Assembly (NCBI GenBank): GCA_964619125.1
Contig: CAZUCA010000012.1
Location: forward strand, 3,963 to 67,962
Source: Owenweeksia sp964619125
Lineage (GTDB): Bacteria > Bacteroidota > Bacteroidia > Flavobacteriales > Schleiferiaceae
Direction of reading: 5' to 3'
Length of the DNA: 64,000 nucleotides
Shown here: positions 33,721 through 42,825 of the stretch, piece after piece
Layout of the letters: the number at the start of each line of letters is the position of its first letter
Numbering within the stretch: position 1 is the first letter of the stretch
Position numbers and translations under genes: made by a program
The notes under the pieces: generated by a model
What the model was told of the DNA's origin: nothing
Database searches by the model: none
Seen by the model: only the letters and a program-made list of their open reading frames with translations

Positions 33721-33784
33721 CATTAATTCTAAAACTTAATAGCCCCTTTGGTTGTAATAATATCATAACCAAAAACTCAAAAAA

Positions 33785-33970
33785 ATGGATAAACTGGAAT
33801 TTAAAGGTAGCTGGAATGAAGCCAAAGGAAAGCTTAAGCAAAAATATGGCGATCTGACCGATGACGATCTCACCTATGTGGAAGGCAAAGAAGAAGAACT
33901 GTTGGGAAGATTACAGAAAAAGACGGGAAAAACCCGTGATGAACTTCGCGGTGAAATCAGAGACCTATAA
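33785..33970 (+). CDS. CsbD family stress protein
   Basis: A 61-residue, highly charged protein of the CsbD family: FKGSWNEAKGKLKQKYGDLT then YVEGKEEELLGRLQKKTGK. Family members accumulate under general, salt or phosphate stress in bacteria; the molecular role is unknown. It is 11 bp before the lipocalin start. It probably has its own promoter in the preceding 64 bp, but no clear -7 element is visible. Confidence 0.9.
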   Translation: MDKLEFKGSWNEAKGKLKQKYGDLTDDDLTYVEGKEEELLGRLQKKTGKTRDELRGEIRDL

Positions 33971-33981
33971 AGAATCTTTTA

Positions 33982-34524
33982 TTGAAGAATATTCTGAAAA
34001 TTCTAAGCATTCTATGCGGGCTGCCTTTAGTGGTGGCCTGCTCTGGTTCTAGTCCTTTGCCGGTGGTGGACACTGTAGATCTCAAGCGCTACCAGGGCTT
34101 GTGGTATGATATTGCCCATTTACCCCAGTCAGACCAGAAAAACTGTAAGTGTATAACCGCCAAATACAACCTCCTGGAGGAGTACCTCGAATTTGTAAAT
34201 ACCTGTGTAGACAGTGAGAGCGGTAGCTTGTCGCAGCAACCTGGTAATGCCTATCCCATTGATCGGGAGCGCAATGCCCGCCTTACCCTTAATTACGAAA
34301 ATGATGGTTCGGGCTACGAATACTTCATTCTGGCGCTGGAAGAGGATTACCGCTATGCGATGGTAGGCACCCCTGACCGGCGCTCGCTTTGGATTTTGAG
34401 CCGTACCCCTGAGCCGGTAGCCCTGATTATGAAAAACTACCTCAATCGCGCTGAGGAACTGGGCTTTAATACCGCCGAATTGGTATATACCGATCAATCT
34501 TGTTACGCAGAGTCGATAGAATAA
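33982..34524 (+). CDS. bacterial lipocalin, lipoprotein (Blc-like)
   Basis: A 180-residue outer-membrane lipocalin. The signal ends with a lipobox (LPLVVACSG), then the lipocalin entry motif RYQGLWYDIAHLPQSDQKNC and strands ending SLWILSRTPEP. It starts at TTG (33982), required to include the signal peptide. Blc binds fatty acids or lysophospholipids and responds to envelope stress. It is 11 bp after csbD and 3 bp before the YihY gene. Confidence 0.92.
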   Translation: MKNILKILSILCGLPLVVACSGSSPLPVVDTVDLKRYQGLWYDIAHLPQSDQKNCKCITAKYNLLEEYLEFVNTCVDSESGSLSQQPGNAYPIDRERNARLTLNYENDGSGYEYFILALEEDYRYAMVGTPDRRSLWILSRTPEPVALIMKNYLNRAEELGFNTAELVYTDQSCYAESIE

Positions 34525-34527
34525 TCG

Positions 34528-35433
34528 ATGAAACTTTTAAAATACCTGTGGAGAGTTACCCGTAAAGCCGGCGTGCGGTTTGATACAGATAATTGTTACC
34601 GCTTCTCTGCAGCCCTTTCCTTTTATACCCTCTTTTCTATTGCGCCCATTATCCTTATTTCGATTTATGTGGCCGGGCTTTTTGCCCGTGACGTCGATTT
34701 TCAGGAATTGATGACCTCACAGTTTTCTCGCCTGGTGGGGCACTCCGGGGCTGAGGGTATTGGCGTTCTACTCGATTCATTGCAATACCAGGATCGCAGC
34801 AAATTCCAGCTGATTATCGGGATCTTTGTGCTGCTGTTTTCTGCCACCAATATTTTTATTCAGTTACAGGGCTCTTTCAATGAGATTTTCAAGGTAAAGC
34901 CAAAGGAAAATGCCGGTATCAAAAAGATTTTTCGCGACCGGCTTACCTCCCTCGGGCTGATTCTTAGCCTGGGATTTATCATGTTGATTTCGCTGGTACT
35001 GGATTCGATGGTGATGGGTTTTCGCAACTGGCTGGAAGCGGCCCATAGTGACATAGCGGTCGATTTAATTACCGTTGGTGAGACCCTGATTCTGGCATCG
35101 CTCACTTTCAGTGTGATTTTTGCCCTCTATCGTTTTCTGCCTGATGTGAAAATACCTCGGCGCTATTTGCTGTGGTCAGCGCTGGTAGCCACCACGCTGA
35201 TGCTATTGGGCAAATTCGGCATCAACTGGTATATAAGCAGTAGCCACTTTAATGATCTTGGCGGCGCCTCCGCTTCCATAATAATCCTGATGCTTTGGGT
35301 GTACTATTCCTCCTACATTTTGTTTTTCGGGGCCGAGCTTATTGGGGCCATGGCGGCAATTGCCGGCTATGAATTTAGAACAAGTCACTATGCTGCCCGT
35401 GTTAAGACTGTTCGAATTGAAAGCGATGAGTGA
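34528..35433 (+). CDS. YihY/BrkB family membrane protein
   Basis: A 301-residue integral membrane protein with about six hydrophobic segments. The N-terminal YRFSAALSFYTLFSIAPII motif and the late YYSSYILFFGAELIGAMAAI segment identify the YihY/virulence factor BrkB family. The function is unsettled; early claims of RNase BN activity were wrong. It overlaps the topoisomerase start by 8 bp. Confidence 0.93.
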   Translation: MKLLKYLWRVTRKAGVRFDTDNCYRFSAALSFYTLFSIAPIILISIYVAGLFARDVDFQELMTSQFSRLVGHSGAEGIGVLLDSLQYQDRSKFQLIIGIFVLLFSATNIFIQLQGSFNEIFKVKPKENAGIKKIFRDRLTSLGLILSLGFIMLISLVLDSMVMGFRNWLEAAHSDIAVDLITVGETLILASLTFSVIFALYRFLPDVKIPRRYLLWSALVATTLMLLGKFGINWYISSSHFNDLGGASASIIILMLWVYYSSYILFFGAELIGAMAAIAGYEFRTSHYAARVKTVRIESDE

Positions 35434-36439
35434 TTCTGACATTCCATCTCACCTGGTTCGCAGTGAACCGGAGGCCTTTCCCTACCGGCGTCAAAAATGG
35501 GGGCGGGGGTATCGCTTCCTGGTTAACGGAGGCAGTATTTTAGAAGATAGTGATAAGATCAGCCATCTTAAAGCGATCCCTGTACCGGCTACCTGGAGTG
35601 AAGTAAGGATATGCGATAATCCCAATGGCCACATCCTTGCGGTAGGTTATGATGGTTCCGACAAACTGCAATATCTCTATCACCCTGATTTTCTGGCCCA
35701 TCGCAACCGCCTTAAGTTTGAGGACCTGCCGGGTTTTGGTATGGCCCTGCCCCGCATACGGAGGCGATTGCGTAAAGACCTGCAGGTTGAGGATTGGAAT
35801 GAGCGCCGCCTGCTGGCGCTGATCGTAAAAATTCTCGATAAGCATCATTTGCGGATTGGCAGCCGGGTATATGCCCGCAAAAACCAGAGTTTCGGACTTA
35901 CTACCTTGCGCAAAAAGCACCTGCGGGAGGTTGACAGCCATATTAAATTTGAGTTTACCGGTAAAAGTGATCAACTGCGCGAGATACAACTGTCAGACCC
36001 TCATTTGGTGGCGCTGGTTGAAGAGCTCTCGGAATTCAGTGGCTGGGAGCTTTTCAGCTTTGTGGTAGAGGGCAAGCGCATTAGTGCCGATGCTCAAAAG
36101 GTGAACCGTTATATACGTGAGATAACAGGCGGCGATTACAGTGCCCGCAACTTCCGCACCTGGGCCGGCACAGTCCTTACGGTAAAGTACCACCCTAAGG
36201 CCCTGAAAGTTATCGAAGCTAACCCGCGTAAAAAATTGAAAGCAACCTTAGTGGACCTGGTGGCGCAGCGCCTGGGAAACACTCCCGCGATATGTGAGGA
36301 ATACTATATTCACCCTCGTATATTAGAGCTTGCGCAGGAGTCAGATTTTGACAGTCAGCCCTGTGATAAAAAATTTATACGGAATTCTTTGTTCAGAAAA
36401 CACGAATGCCGTACACTGGAAATACTAACCAATAAATAA
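35426..36439 (+). CDS. DNA topoisomerase IB (poxvirus/eukaryote-like)
   Basis: A 337-residue type IB topoisomerase that relaxes supercoils through a 3'-phosphotyrosine intermediate. The N-terminal domain has GYRFLVNGG; the catalytic domain shows YARKNQSFGLTTLRKKHL, the NFRTWAGT motif and the active tyrosine in EEYYIHPRIL (Tyr294). The ATG at 35426 is used; earlier in-frame starts lie well inside yihY. The enzyme is sporadically distributed in bacteria and is often in stress-related neighbourhoods. Confidence 0.92.
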   Translation: MSDSDIPSHLVRSEPEAFPYRRQKWGRGYRFLVNGGSILEDSDKISHLKAIPVPATWSEVRICDNPNGHILAVGYDGSDKLQYLYHPDFLAHRNRLKFEDLPGFGMALPRIRRRLRKDLQVEDWNERRLLALIVKILDKHHLRIGSRVYARKNQSFGLTTLRKKHLREVDSHIKFEFTGKSDQLREIQLSDPHLVALVEELSEFSGWELFSFVVEGKRISADAQKVNRYIREITGGDYSARNFRTWAGTVLTVKYHPKALKVIEANPRKKLKATLVDLVAQRLGNTPAICEEYYIHPRILELAQESDFDSQPCDKKFIRNSLFRKHECRTLEILTNK

Positions 36440-36454
36440 TTTCCACAAAACTAT

Positions 36455-37777
36455 ATGGCAGAAAAGAGATCACCGATTGACTATTTAACCCAGCCTGTGC
36501 TGGCTATTACCAAAAGTGAGGCAGCCATTGGCGTTATTTTGTTTCTCTCCGCCGTGGCCGCCATGATAGTAGCTAACAGTGGCCTGGCCGAGTGGTACCA
36601 CCACCTGTGGGAAAAGGAAATTCAAATTTCCTTTGATAATAAGGAAATACACCTCAATCTGCATCACTTCATCAATGACGGGTTGATGTCTATCTTCTTT
36701 TTCCTGGTGGGTTTGGAAATAAAAAGGGAATTTATTGCCGGGGAGCTGAGCTCTTTCAGGAAGGCCATGTTACCGGTTGGGGCAGCAATCGGAGGGATGG
36801 TGATACCGGCTCTCTTCTTCATTATGCTCAATACGGGTGATACCAGCAAGGGCTGGGGTATCCCAATGGCCACCGACATTGCTTTTGCCCTGGGCCTTAT
36901 TAGTTTAGTTAGGCGACGGATTGTGCCCTCGGTAAAGGTTTTTATCACTTCCCTGGCGGTAGTGGATGATATTGGTGCGGTGCTGGTAATCGCTTTTTTC
37001 TACACCTCCAACCTGGCAGTGGATCAGCTGTTTGTGGCGGGAGGGGCGTTGTTGCTGCTGATCCTGGCTAACCGTTTAGGTGTGCGCAGCGTGTTGTTCT
37101 ATGCCTTTGTTGGAATTGCTGGAATTTGGGTAGCCTTCTTTTACTCCGGCATTCACCCCACCATTGCCGGCATACTAATCGCGTTTACCATTCCGGCCGA
37201 ATACCGGCTCGATAAGGACCAGTTTACCAATAAGCTCAAGGTGTTGTACCGCAACCTATTGAAGAGTGATACTATCAATAAGCCTATAAATACGCAGCGC
37301 GAAGATCAACTGTTGTCGAGCATTCGTGATGCGGGTGATGCGGCACGGGCGCCTTTGCAGAAAATTGAGCACGGCCTCTATGACTTCGTTTACTTCATTA
37401 TCATGCCCATTTTTGCCTTTGCCAATGCTGGGCTCACCATTAAGGGCGATTTTTTCGATTTATTGACCGGCAGTATTGGTCTCGGTATTATTGGCGGCTT
37501 GCTGATAGGTAAGTTTTTAGGCATTAGTATGTTCAGCCGCGTGCTGGTAGCTGTGGGCCTGGCTGAGCTTCCCCGGGGTAGTAATTGGCGGCAAATCTAT
37601 GGTTCGGCAATATTGGCAGGTATCGGTTTTACCATGTCGTTGTTTATTTCGGAGCTCGCCTATGAAAATCCCGATTTTCAAAACCAGGCCAAATCAGCCA
37701 TCCTGGTGGCGTCAGTGCTGGCAGGCTCTATTGGCTTGCTGGTGATTAAGCTTACCAATAAAAAGATCGCAGATTGA
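36455..37777 (+). CDS. nhaA: Na+/H+ antiporter NhaA
   Basis: A 440-residue, twelve-helix antiporter that exports Na+ in exchange for protons. It has GLEIKREFIAGELSSFRKA and the ion-binding region ALGLISLVRRRIVPSVKVFI, followed by the two adjacent aspartates in SLAVVDDIGAVLVIAFFY. The length is slightly above that of E. coli NhaA because of an insertion (EDQLLSSIRDAGDAARA) seen in long NhaA forms. Its stop codon overlaps the nitroreductase start (TGATG). Confidence 0.95.
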   Translation: MAEKRSPIDYLTQPVLAITKSEAAIGVILFLSAVAAMIVANSGLAEWYHHLWEKEIQISFDNKEIHLNLHHFINDGLMSIFFFLVGLEIKREFIAGELSSFRKAMLPVGAAIGGMVIPALFFIMLNTGDTSKGWGIPMATDIAFALGLISLVRRRIVPSVKVFITSLAVVDDIGAVLVIAFFYTSNLAVDQLFVAGGALLLLILANRLGVRSVLFYAFVGIAGIWVAFFYSGIHPTIAGILIAFTIPAEYRLDKDQFTNKLKVLYRNLLKSDTINKPINTQREDQLLSSIRDAGDAARAPLQKIEHGLYDFVYFIIMPIFAFANAGLTIKGDFFDLLTGSIGLGIIGGLLIGKFLGISMFSRVLVAVGLAELPRGSNWRQIYGSAILAGIGFTMSLFISELAYENPDFQNQAKSAILVASVLAGSIGLLVIKLTNKKIAD

Positions 37778-38397
37778 TGAGTTATCCCAAAGAGGCACAA
37801 ACCAAGCTTGCTATCCATGAGTTGATCAAAAGGCGCTGGAGTCCGCGTGCCTTTGCCGACCGGCCGGTGGAGGAGGAGAAGTTACAACGGATATTCGAGG
37901 CGGCGCGCTGGGCACCCAGTTCACGCAATGAACAGCCCTGGCACTTCATTGTGGCCCGGCAGGCAGACGCGCATTACCCTAAGCTATTTGAGGCCCTTAA
38001 TGAGTGGAATCAAAAATGGACCTTTACCGCGCCGGTAGTGGGGGCAACGATAGTCGCACGCAAGTTTTCGCACAATGACAGCCTTAATCCAATGCGTTGG
38101 CATGACCTGGGCCTGGCTATGGGTAACCTGTCGCTGCAGGCAACTGCCGAAGGCTTGTATCTGCACCAGATGGCAGGTTTTGATGCGGAGGTGATTTTAC
38201 AGAATTATCATCTTGAGGCCGCCGACTATGAGGCGGTAACCATGTTTGTGTTGGGTTACCAGGATTTTGGGCGCCTGGCTGAGCTCGAGGAGCGCTATCA
38301 CGATAGTGAAAAGGCACGGCGCCATCGCAAACCTCTGTCAGAACTTATTTCGGGAGCCAGCTTTGGTGAAAGCCCCCGGTGGGTGAATGAGCCTTGA
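37777..38397 (+). CDS. nitroreductase family protein
   Basis: A 206-residue FMN-dependent oxidoreductase. It begins with the FMN-binding RRWSPRAFADRPVEEEKL and ARWAPSSRNEQPWHFIV, followed by GLAMGNLSLQATAEGL and a C-terminal arginine-rich segment. The substrate (quinone, nitro compound or flavin) is unknown. The ATG at 37777 shares one base with the nhaA stop codon, so the genes are coupled; a TTG one codon upstream is less likely. Confidence 0.9.
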   Translation: MSYPKEAQTKLAIHELIKRRWSPRAFADRPVEEEKLQRIFEAARWAPSSRNEQPWHFIVARQADAHYPKLFEALNEWNQKWTFTAPVVGATIVARKFSHNDSLNPMRWHDLGLAMGNLSLQATAEGLYLHQMAGFDAEVILQNYHLEAADYEAVTMFVLGYQDFGRLAELEERYHDSEKARRHRKPLSELISGASFGESPRWVNEP

Positions 38398-38423
38398 TTT
38401 TGCCCCGGGCTTTTTTGGTTTTT

Positions 38424-38457
38424 TTTGATGGTCAAAAAATCTAAACCTGTATTTTCG
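38424..38457 (+). promoter_or_regulatory. candidate promoter of sucD
   Basis: TTTG (38424-38427), 22 nt, then TATTTTCG (38450-38457), one mismatch from TAnnTTTG; the ATG follows at 38495. Confidence 0.45.
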
Positions 38458-38494
38458 CAAACGAATTGAAAATAGAAATTCTATAATCTCAGAT

Positions 38495-39376
38495 ATGAGC
38501 GTCTTAGTAAATAAAGATTCTAAAGTAATTGTGCAGGGTTTCACTGGTAGTGAAGGTTCTTTCCATGCCCAGCAGATGATTGAATACGGCACTAATGTAG
38601 TGGGAGGGGTAACACCAGGTAAAGGTGGTCAGAGCCATCTCGATCGACCGGTTTTCAATACCGTGGCCGATGCGGTTAAGCAAACCGGCGCCGATGTATC
38701 CATCATCTTCGTACCACCCGCATTTGCCGCTGACGCAATTATGGAGGCCGCTGATGCCGGTATCAAGGTAATTATCACCATTACCGAGGGTATTCCCGTA
38801 AAAGACATGGTGATGGTTAAAGATTTTCTTAGCGATAAAGATTGCCGCATGATCGGGCCAAACTGCCCGGGGGTAATGACCTCTGGCGAAGCTAAGGTGG
38901 GTATTATGCCTGGCTTTATCTTCGAAAAAGGCCGCATTGGGGTGGTTTCTAAATCAGGTACCCTCACTTATGAAGCGGTAGATCAACTTACTAAGGCCGG
39001 TCTGGGCCAGTCCACTGCTATTGGTATTGGTGGTGACCCCATCATCGGAACTTCAATGAAAGAGGCGGTTGAACTTCTGCTCAACGATCCTGAAACCGAC
39101 GGCGTAGTGATGATCGGTGAAATCGGTGGTAATATGGAAGCCGAGGCGGCTCAGTGGATTGCCCAAAGTGGCAACACAAAACCGGTGGTTGGCTTTATCG
39201 CCGGTGAAACGGCCCCCAAGGGTCGTACCATGGGTCACGCAGGCGCTATCGTTGGTGGTAGCGACGATACTGCTCAGGCTAAAAAGAAAATTCTGCGCGA
39301 AAGCGGCATTAATGTGGTTGATTCTCCTGCTCATATCGGCGAAAAAATGGCCGAGTTGCTGGGAGTAAAAGCCTAA
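38495..39376 (+). CDS. sucD: succinyl-CoA synthetase alpha subunit
   Basis: A 293-residue TCA-cycle enzyme subunit that forms the CoA and phosphohistidine site. It has GFTGSEGSFHAQQM (CoA loop), IGPNCPGV, and the phosphorylated His248 in MGHAGAI. The beta subunit gene sucC is not adjacent, which is usual in Bacteroidota. It has its own promoter and a terminator (39402-39428), so it is monocistronic. Confidence 0.98.
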   Translation: MSVLVNKDSKVIVQGFTGSEGSFHAQQMIEYGTNVVGGVTPGKGGQSHLDRPVFNTVADAVKQTGADVSIIFVPPAFAADAIMEAADAGIKVIITITEGIPVKDMVMVKDFLSDKDCRMIGPNCPGVMTSGEAKVGIMPGFIFEKGRIGVVSKSGTLTYEAVDQLTKAGLGQSTAIGIGGDPIIGTSMKEAVELLLNDPETDGVVMIGEIGGNMEAEAAQWIAQSGNTKPVVGFIAGETAPKGRTMGHAGAIVGGSDDTAQAKKKILRESGINVVDSPAHIGEKMAELLGVKA

Positions 39377-39401
39377 GCTCAATTAATGACAATTACACAT
39401 T

Positions 39402-39428
39402 AAGCCCTGGCATTAAGCCGGGGCTTTT
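39402..39428 (+). terminator. intrinsic terminator after sucD
   Basis: A 10-bp stem with one G-T pair (39402-39411 with 39417-39426), a 5-nt loop and a T-rich tail, 25 bp after the sucD stop. It also lies downstream of the minus-strand response regulator gene. Confidence 0.7.
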
Positions 39429-39449
39429 GTTTTTTGGGGCTCTACCAAA

Positions 39450-39851
39450 TTAAGCGCTTAACTCTTCAAGCGCCCTCTGAAAAGCGGCCGTATCGATAGG
39501 TTTAATCAGATAATCAGACACGTCTGAAATTTCAATGGCTCTGCGGCGGTCAGACTCTGATATAGAGGATGACACCACGTAGATGGTTATGCTCTTTTCC
39601 AGCCGTGGTTTCAGCCGGGCGTAGTTTTCCAGGAACTCCCAGCCATTCATACGCGGCATATTCAGATCCAGAAAAATCACATCCGGCAATTCAGTGGCAT
39701 TCGCCACATTGTCAATAAGGAAATTTATGGCCTCCTCGCCGTTTGTGAAAAACAACAACTTTTGGGGAAAATTGCATTGCTGCAACATTATAGAAGACAT
39801 ATAGCGGTAAATGTGATCATCATCTACAATGCATATTCTGGTTGCTTTCAT
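39450..39851 (-). CDS. single-domain response regulator
   Basis: A 133-residue CheY-like receiver with no output domain. The acidic cluster is IVDDD (residues 8-12), the phospho-acceptor is Asp62 in FLDLNMP, and the late lysine lies in YLIKPID. It overlaps the PAS kinase gene by 4 nt (ATGA), making them a kinase-regulator pair; the signal probably passes to a further partner by protein contact. Confidence 0.93.
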   Translation of the reverse strand: MKATRICIVDDDHIYRYMSSIMLQQCNFPQKLLFFTNGEEAINFLIDNVANATELPDVIFLDLNMPRMNGWEFLENYARLKPRLEKSITIYVVSSSISESDRRRAIEISDVSDYLIKPIDTAAFQRALEELSA

Positions 39852-41344
39852 ACCTCGTATTTATTGAGATTAATGGTAAAACAAGTGCCCTTACCCGGTT
39901 CACTATCCACTTTTATTTCGCCTCCCATCGCCTCTACCTGTTGCCTGGTCATAAACAAGCCGAGCCCTTTCCCCCTGATGGTGGGATGGAAGGTGCGGTG
40001 CAGGCTGAATATTTTGTGGCCGTGTTGCTGGAGGTCAATTCCACAGCCGTTGTCCCGGAATCGCAGCATCAGGAAAGGACCATTCTTAATGGCCTCAATC
40101 TCAATGGCGGGTTTAACACCCTGACGGGTGTATTTTAAGGAGTTGGATATCAGGTTGGTAAGAATGCTTTCAAAATACACCTCCACGTAATTGATACAAT
40201 CCCAGTCACTGCGACTAATGCTTACAGAGGCTTCTTTTTCCAGTATCTGGCCGCGGAAGATCTTGGTGATTTTTGCCACGGTGCCCTTCAGGCTCAGCTG
40301 CTCCCGCTCCATGGTGTTGGCGTGCATTACCTTTACCGCGTCTACCAGGTCATTCAGCAGTTCGTTGAGATTATTAGTGCTTTCCTTTATGTAGTCGATG
40401 TAGGTTTCCCTTTCCTTTTCATCATCGGTTTCGTCATAAAATTTCAACAAGGAGTTGAGGTTACCCACCGGGGCCCTGAGGTTGTGGGATACAATCTGGT
40501 TGAAGCTTTCGAGCTGTATTTTTTTCTGGCTCAGGAAGTCCGCCAATTCACGCAGTTGCTCCCTTTGCTGAATATCGGCGGTAATATCCTGTATTACTCC
40601 ATAGAGTTTTATCACCTTACCCATGCGCTTTTGGGTGCGGCCAATGGCCCGTACCCATTTGCGCTCACCACCACGGGCAATAATTTCTACCTCAAGATTG
40701 TAAGGACTGCCGGTATTAATGGCATTTTCAACTGCTTTGGAAACCAACTCCCGGCTTTCCGGGGTGAAAAATGACAAGGCATCTTCCAGTTGTGGTTTTT
40801 CCCTGAAGGGAACATTATGTATTTGATAGGTGGTTTTAGACCAGTGCAGGCGTAAGGGGTACAAGTCTACCTCCCATACCCCCACCTTGGAGAGTTTGGA
40901 AGCTTCTTCCACCAGCAGGTTATTTTGCTCAAGCTTACGCCGCAATTTCACCAGGTTATTGATGTTGTGTGAAGTGCTGACCAGATATTGCAATTTGCCC
41001 TCTTCGTCGCACACGGGGCGTATGGTGGTTTGGAACCAGATAAACTGCCCGTTTTTGTGACGAAAACGGTATTCTATCATGTGGCTCTCCTGCTTAGTGG
41101 GGCCTTCAAAATGCCCCAGTTCCCTGAGCCTCTGCAAGTCATCCGGGTGGCAAAAATCATAGGGGCTACGGCCCAAAAAATGCTCCGGATGATGGCCGGT
41201 GATATTGTGGCAGGCCCCGTTTACGTAGGTATAATGGCCATCGGGGCGGTGGCAGCAAATGAGCTCACTAGATTGATCTAATATTTCCTTGAAAGGAGGT
41301 GAGAGAGTTTTGTTTTCAATCATCGACATGTTGTGTTGCCGCAT
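39848..41344 (-). CDS. PAS-domain sensor histidine kinase
   Basis: A 498-residue cytosolic kinase with no membrane segment. Two PAS domains come first (ELICCHRPDGHYTYVNG near residue 30; LYGVIQDITADIQQREQ ends the second), then a HisKA helix pair with phospho-acceptor His287 in VSHNLRAPVGN, then a HATPase domain with RDNGCGID and KGLGLFMTRQQVEAMGG. Other starts at 41329 or 41323 are possible. It is cotranscribed with the overlapping response regulator. It is probably a sensor of internal ligand or redox state. Confidence 0.92.
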   Translation of the reverse strand: MRQHNMSMIENKTLSPPFKEILDQSSELICCHRPDGHYTYVNGACHNITGHHPEHFLGRSPYDFCHPDDLQRLRELGHFEGPTKQESHMIEYRFRHKNGQFIWFQTTIRPVCDEEGKLQYLVSTSHNINNLVKLRRKLEQNNLLVEEASKLSKVGVWEVDLYPLRLHWSKTTYQIHNVPFREKPQLEDALSFFTPESRELVSKAVENAINTGSPYNLEVEIIARGGERKWVRAIGRTQKRMGKVIKLYGVIQDITADIQQREQLRELADFLSQKKIQLESFNQIVSHNLRAPVGNLNSLLKFYDETDDEKERETYIDYIKESTNNLNELLNDLVDAVKVMHANTMEREQLSLKGTVAKITKIFRGQILEKEASVSISRSDWDCINYVEVYFESILTNLISNSLKYTRQGVKPAIEIEAIKNGPFLMLRFRDNGCGIDLQQHGHKIFSLHRTFHPTIRGKGLGLFMTRQQVEAMGGEIKVDSEPGKGTCFTINLNKYEV

Positions 41345-41511
41345 TCTTAAAGCACTGCAATATAGTAGTCAGCCGCTAAACTTCCGGTTTTTAAGCTTGC
41401 TAAAAGGGTGACTTTCGTCTCGCAGCGCAGGTGAATTACGCACTGTTACTAAAACTGTTTACAGGGACCCCGCTATTCTGAACTCCGCTGGGTCATGATT
41501 ATTTGGCTTAC

Positions 41512-41519
41512 TACATTTG
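41512..41519 (+). promoter_or_regulatory. -7 element TACATTTG at the TRIC channel gene
   Basis: A perfect TAnnTTTG ending only 3 nt before the ATG at 41523, which predicts a leaderless or nearly leaderless mRNA. Confidence 0.45.
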
Positions 41520-41522
41520 GGC

Positions 41523-42128
41523 ATGACTTTTCAATATTTCCTCGAAATTCTGGGAACCTTTGTTTTTGCCATTTCAGGAGCACTGGCGGTTAAGGGTAAG
41601 GGCCACGACTGGCTGGCGGCCGGTTTTACCGGTTTTATCACTGCCATCGGCGGCGGTACTTTACGCGATGTACTACTCAATCGCCATCCCCTGGCCTGGA
41701 TGGAAGATTCCCTTATTATCTACGTAATTTTAGCGGGAGTGGTTTTTACCTATTTTTTTTCCGAGACTCTGGGGAAGTTGCGTCGCACCTTGATGCTTTT
41801 TGACACGCTGGGAATTTCCCTCTTCAGTATTGTGGGTACAGAGATTGCCCTCGAAAGTGGCATGAACCTACTGGTGTCGGCGGCTATGGGTATGATTTCG
41901 GCGGTGATGGGAGGGGTGATTCGCGATACGCTCACCAATGAAACCCCGGTAATCCTGCAACGCGGAATGTACGCCAGTGCCTGCCTGATTGGGGCCTTTA
42001 TTTACCTCGCCTTCCGCCAGTTTATCGGGTTACGCGACCTTAATGCCTTGCTGTCAGCGGGAGTTATTGCCACCATCCGCTTATTGGCGGAGCGCTATCA
42101 CTGGCAGGTACCCAGCTTTGATAAATAG
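41523..42128 (+). CDS. trimeric intracellular cation (TRIC) channel family protein
   Basis: A 201-residue membrane protein with seven predicted helices in two repeats. The GTFVFAISGALAVKGKG start and the twin glycine-rich motifs GGGTLRDVLLNRHP and GGVIRDTLTNETPV are the UPF0126/TRIC signature. Bacterial members form trimeric K+-permeable channels. The ATG at 41523 is preferred over a TTG two codons earlier because the family starts there and the TTG lies within the promoter element. Confidence 0.92.
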   Translation: MTFQYFLEILGTFVFAISGALAVKGKGHDWLAAGFTGFITAIGGGTLRDVLLNRHPLAWMEDSLIIYVILAGVVFTYFFSETLGKLRRTLMLFDTLGISLFSIVGTEIALESGMNLLVSAAMGMISAVMGGVIRDTLTNETPVILQRGMYASACLIGAFIYLAFRQFIGLRDLNALLSAGVIATIRLLAERYHWQVPSFDK

Positions 42129-42186
42129 TTTTAATAGCCTTTTGGAATAATCATTTGCTTTCGCTTTTCTCCTCCTGGAATAGCCT

Positions 42187-42194
42187 TAATTTTG
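42187..42194 (+). promoter_or_regulatory. -7 element TAATTTTG of queE
   Basis: A perfect TAnnTTTG ending 7 nt before the queE ATG, implying a leader of only a few nucleotides. No preQ1 riboswitch can fit upstream of the start. Confidence 0.5.
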
Positions 42195-42201
42195 CAGCGC
42201 C

Positions 42202-42825
42202 ATGACAGAAGAGCAAAAAGTAGAAAAGGGCCTGTTTCTGCCGTTGATGGAAGAGTTTTACACCATTCAGGGCGAGGGTTTTCACAGCGGGCGGGCCGCA
42301 TATTTTATACGTATTGGGGGCTGTGATGTGGGCTGCCACTGGTGTGACGTAAAGGAAAGCTGGAACCCTGATCTCCATCCTTCCACTGATATTGAACACA
42401 TTGCCAATAATGCCGCCACTTACGCCAAAACTATAGTTGTTACCGGTGGGGAACCGCTGACGTGGAATATGGACCCCCTCACCACTGCTCTTCGCCAGCG
42501 GGGGCTTGAAATTCACATTGAAACTTCTGGTGCCTATCCGGTAAGTGGCCATTGGGATTGGTTTTGTCTCTCACCCAAAAAAACCAAGCCCCCGGTGGCT
42601 GAGGCCTATACACTGGCCCATGAATTAAAGGTGATTATCTACAACGATCATGATTTTAAGTGGGCAGAAGAGCACGCTGCCAAAGTTGGCAGTCACTGTA
42701 AGCTGTTTCTACAGCCCGAATGGAGTCGCCGAGATAAAATGATGCCTAAAATTGCCCAGTATGTGATGGATCACCCCCAGTGGCAGATCAGCCTGCAATC
42801 GCATAAGTATATCGGCATCCCTTAA
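42202..42825 (+). CDS. queE: 7-carboxy-7-deazaguanine synthase QueE
   Basis: A 207-residue radical SAM enzyme of queuosine biosynthesis that contracts the ring of 6-carboxytetrahydropterin. The cluster motif is Cys41-x3-Cys45-x2-Cys48 (GGCDVGCHWCDV), preceded by YTIQGEGFHSGRAA, which binds substrate, and followed by VVTGGEP. The short, compact form is usual for Bacteroidota. Its TAA overlaps the convergent gene's stop in a TTAA quartet. Confidence 0.95.
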   Translation: MTEEQKVEKGLFLPLMEEFYTIQGEGFHSGRAAYFIRIGGCDVGCHWCDVKESWNPDLHPSTDIEHIANNAATYAKTIVVTGGEPLTWNMDPLTTALRQRGLEIHIETSGAYPVSGHWDWFCLSPKKTKPPVAEAYTLAHELKVIIYNDHDFKWAEEHAAKVGSHCKLFLQPEWSRRDKMMPKIAQYVMDHPQWQISLQSHKYIGIP

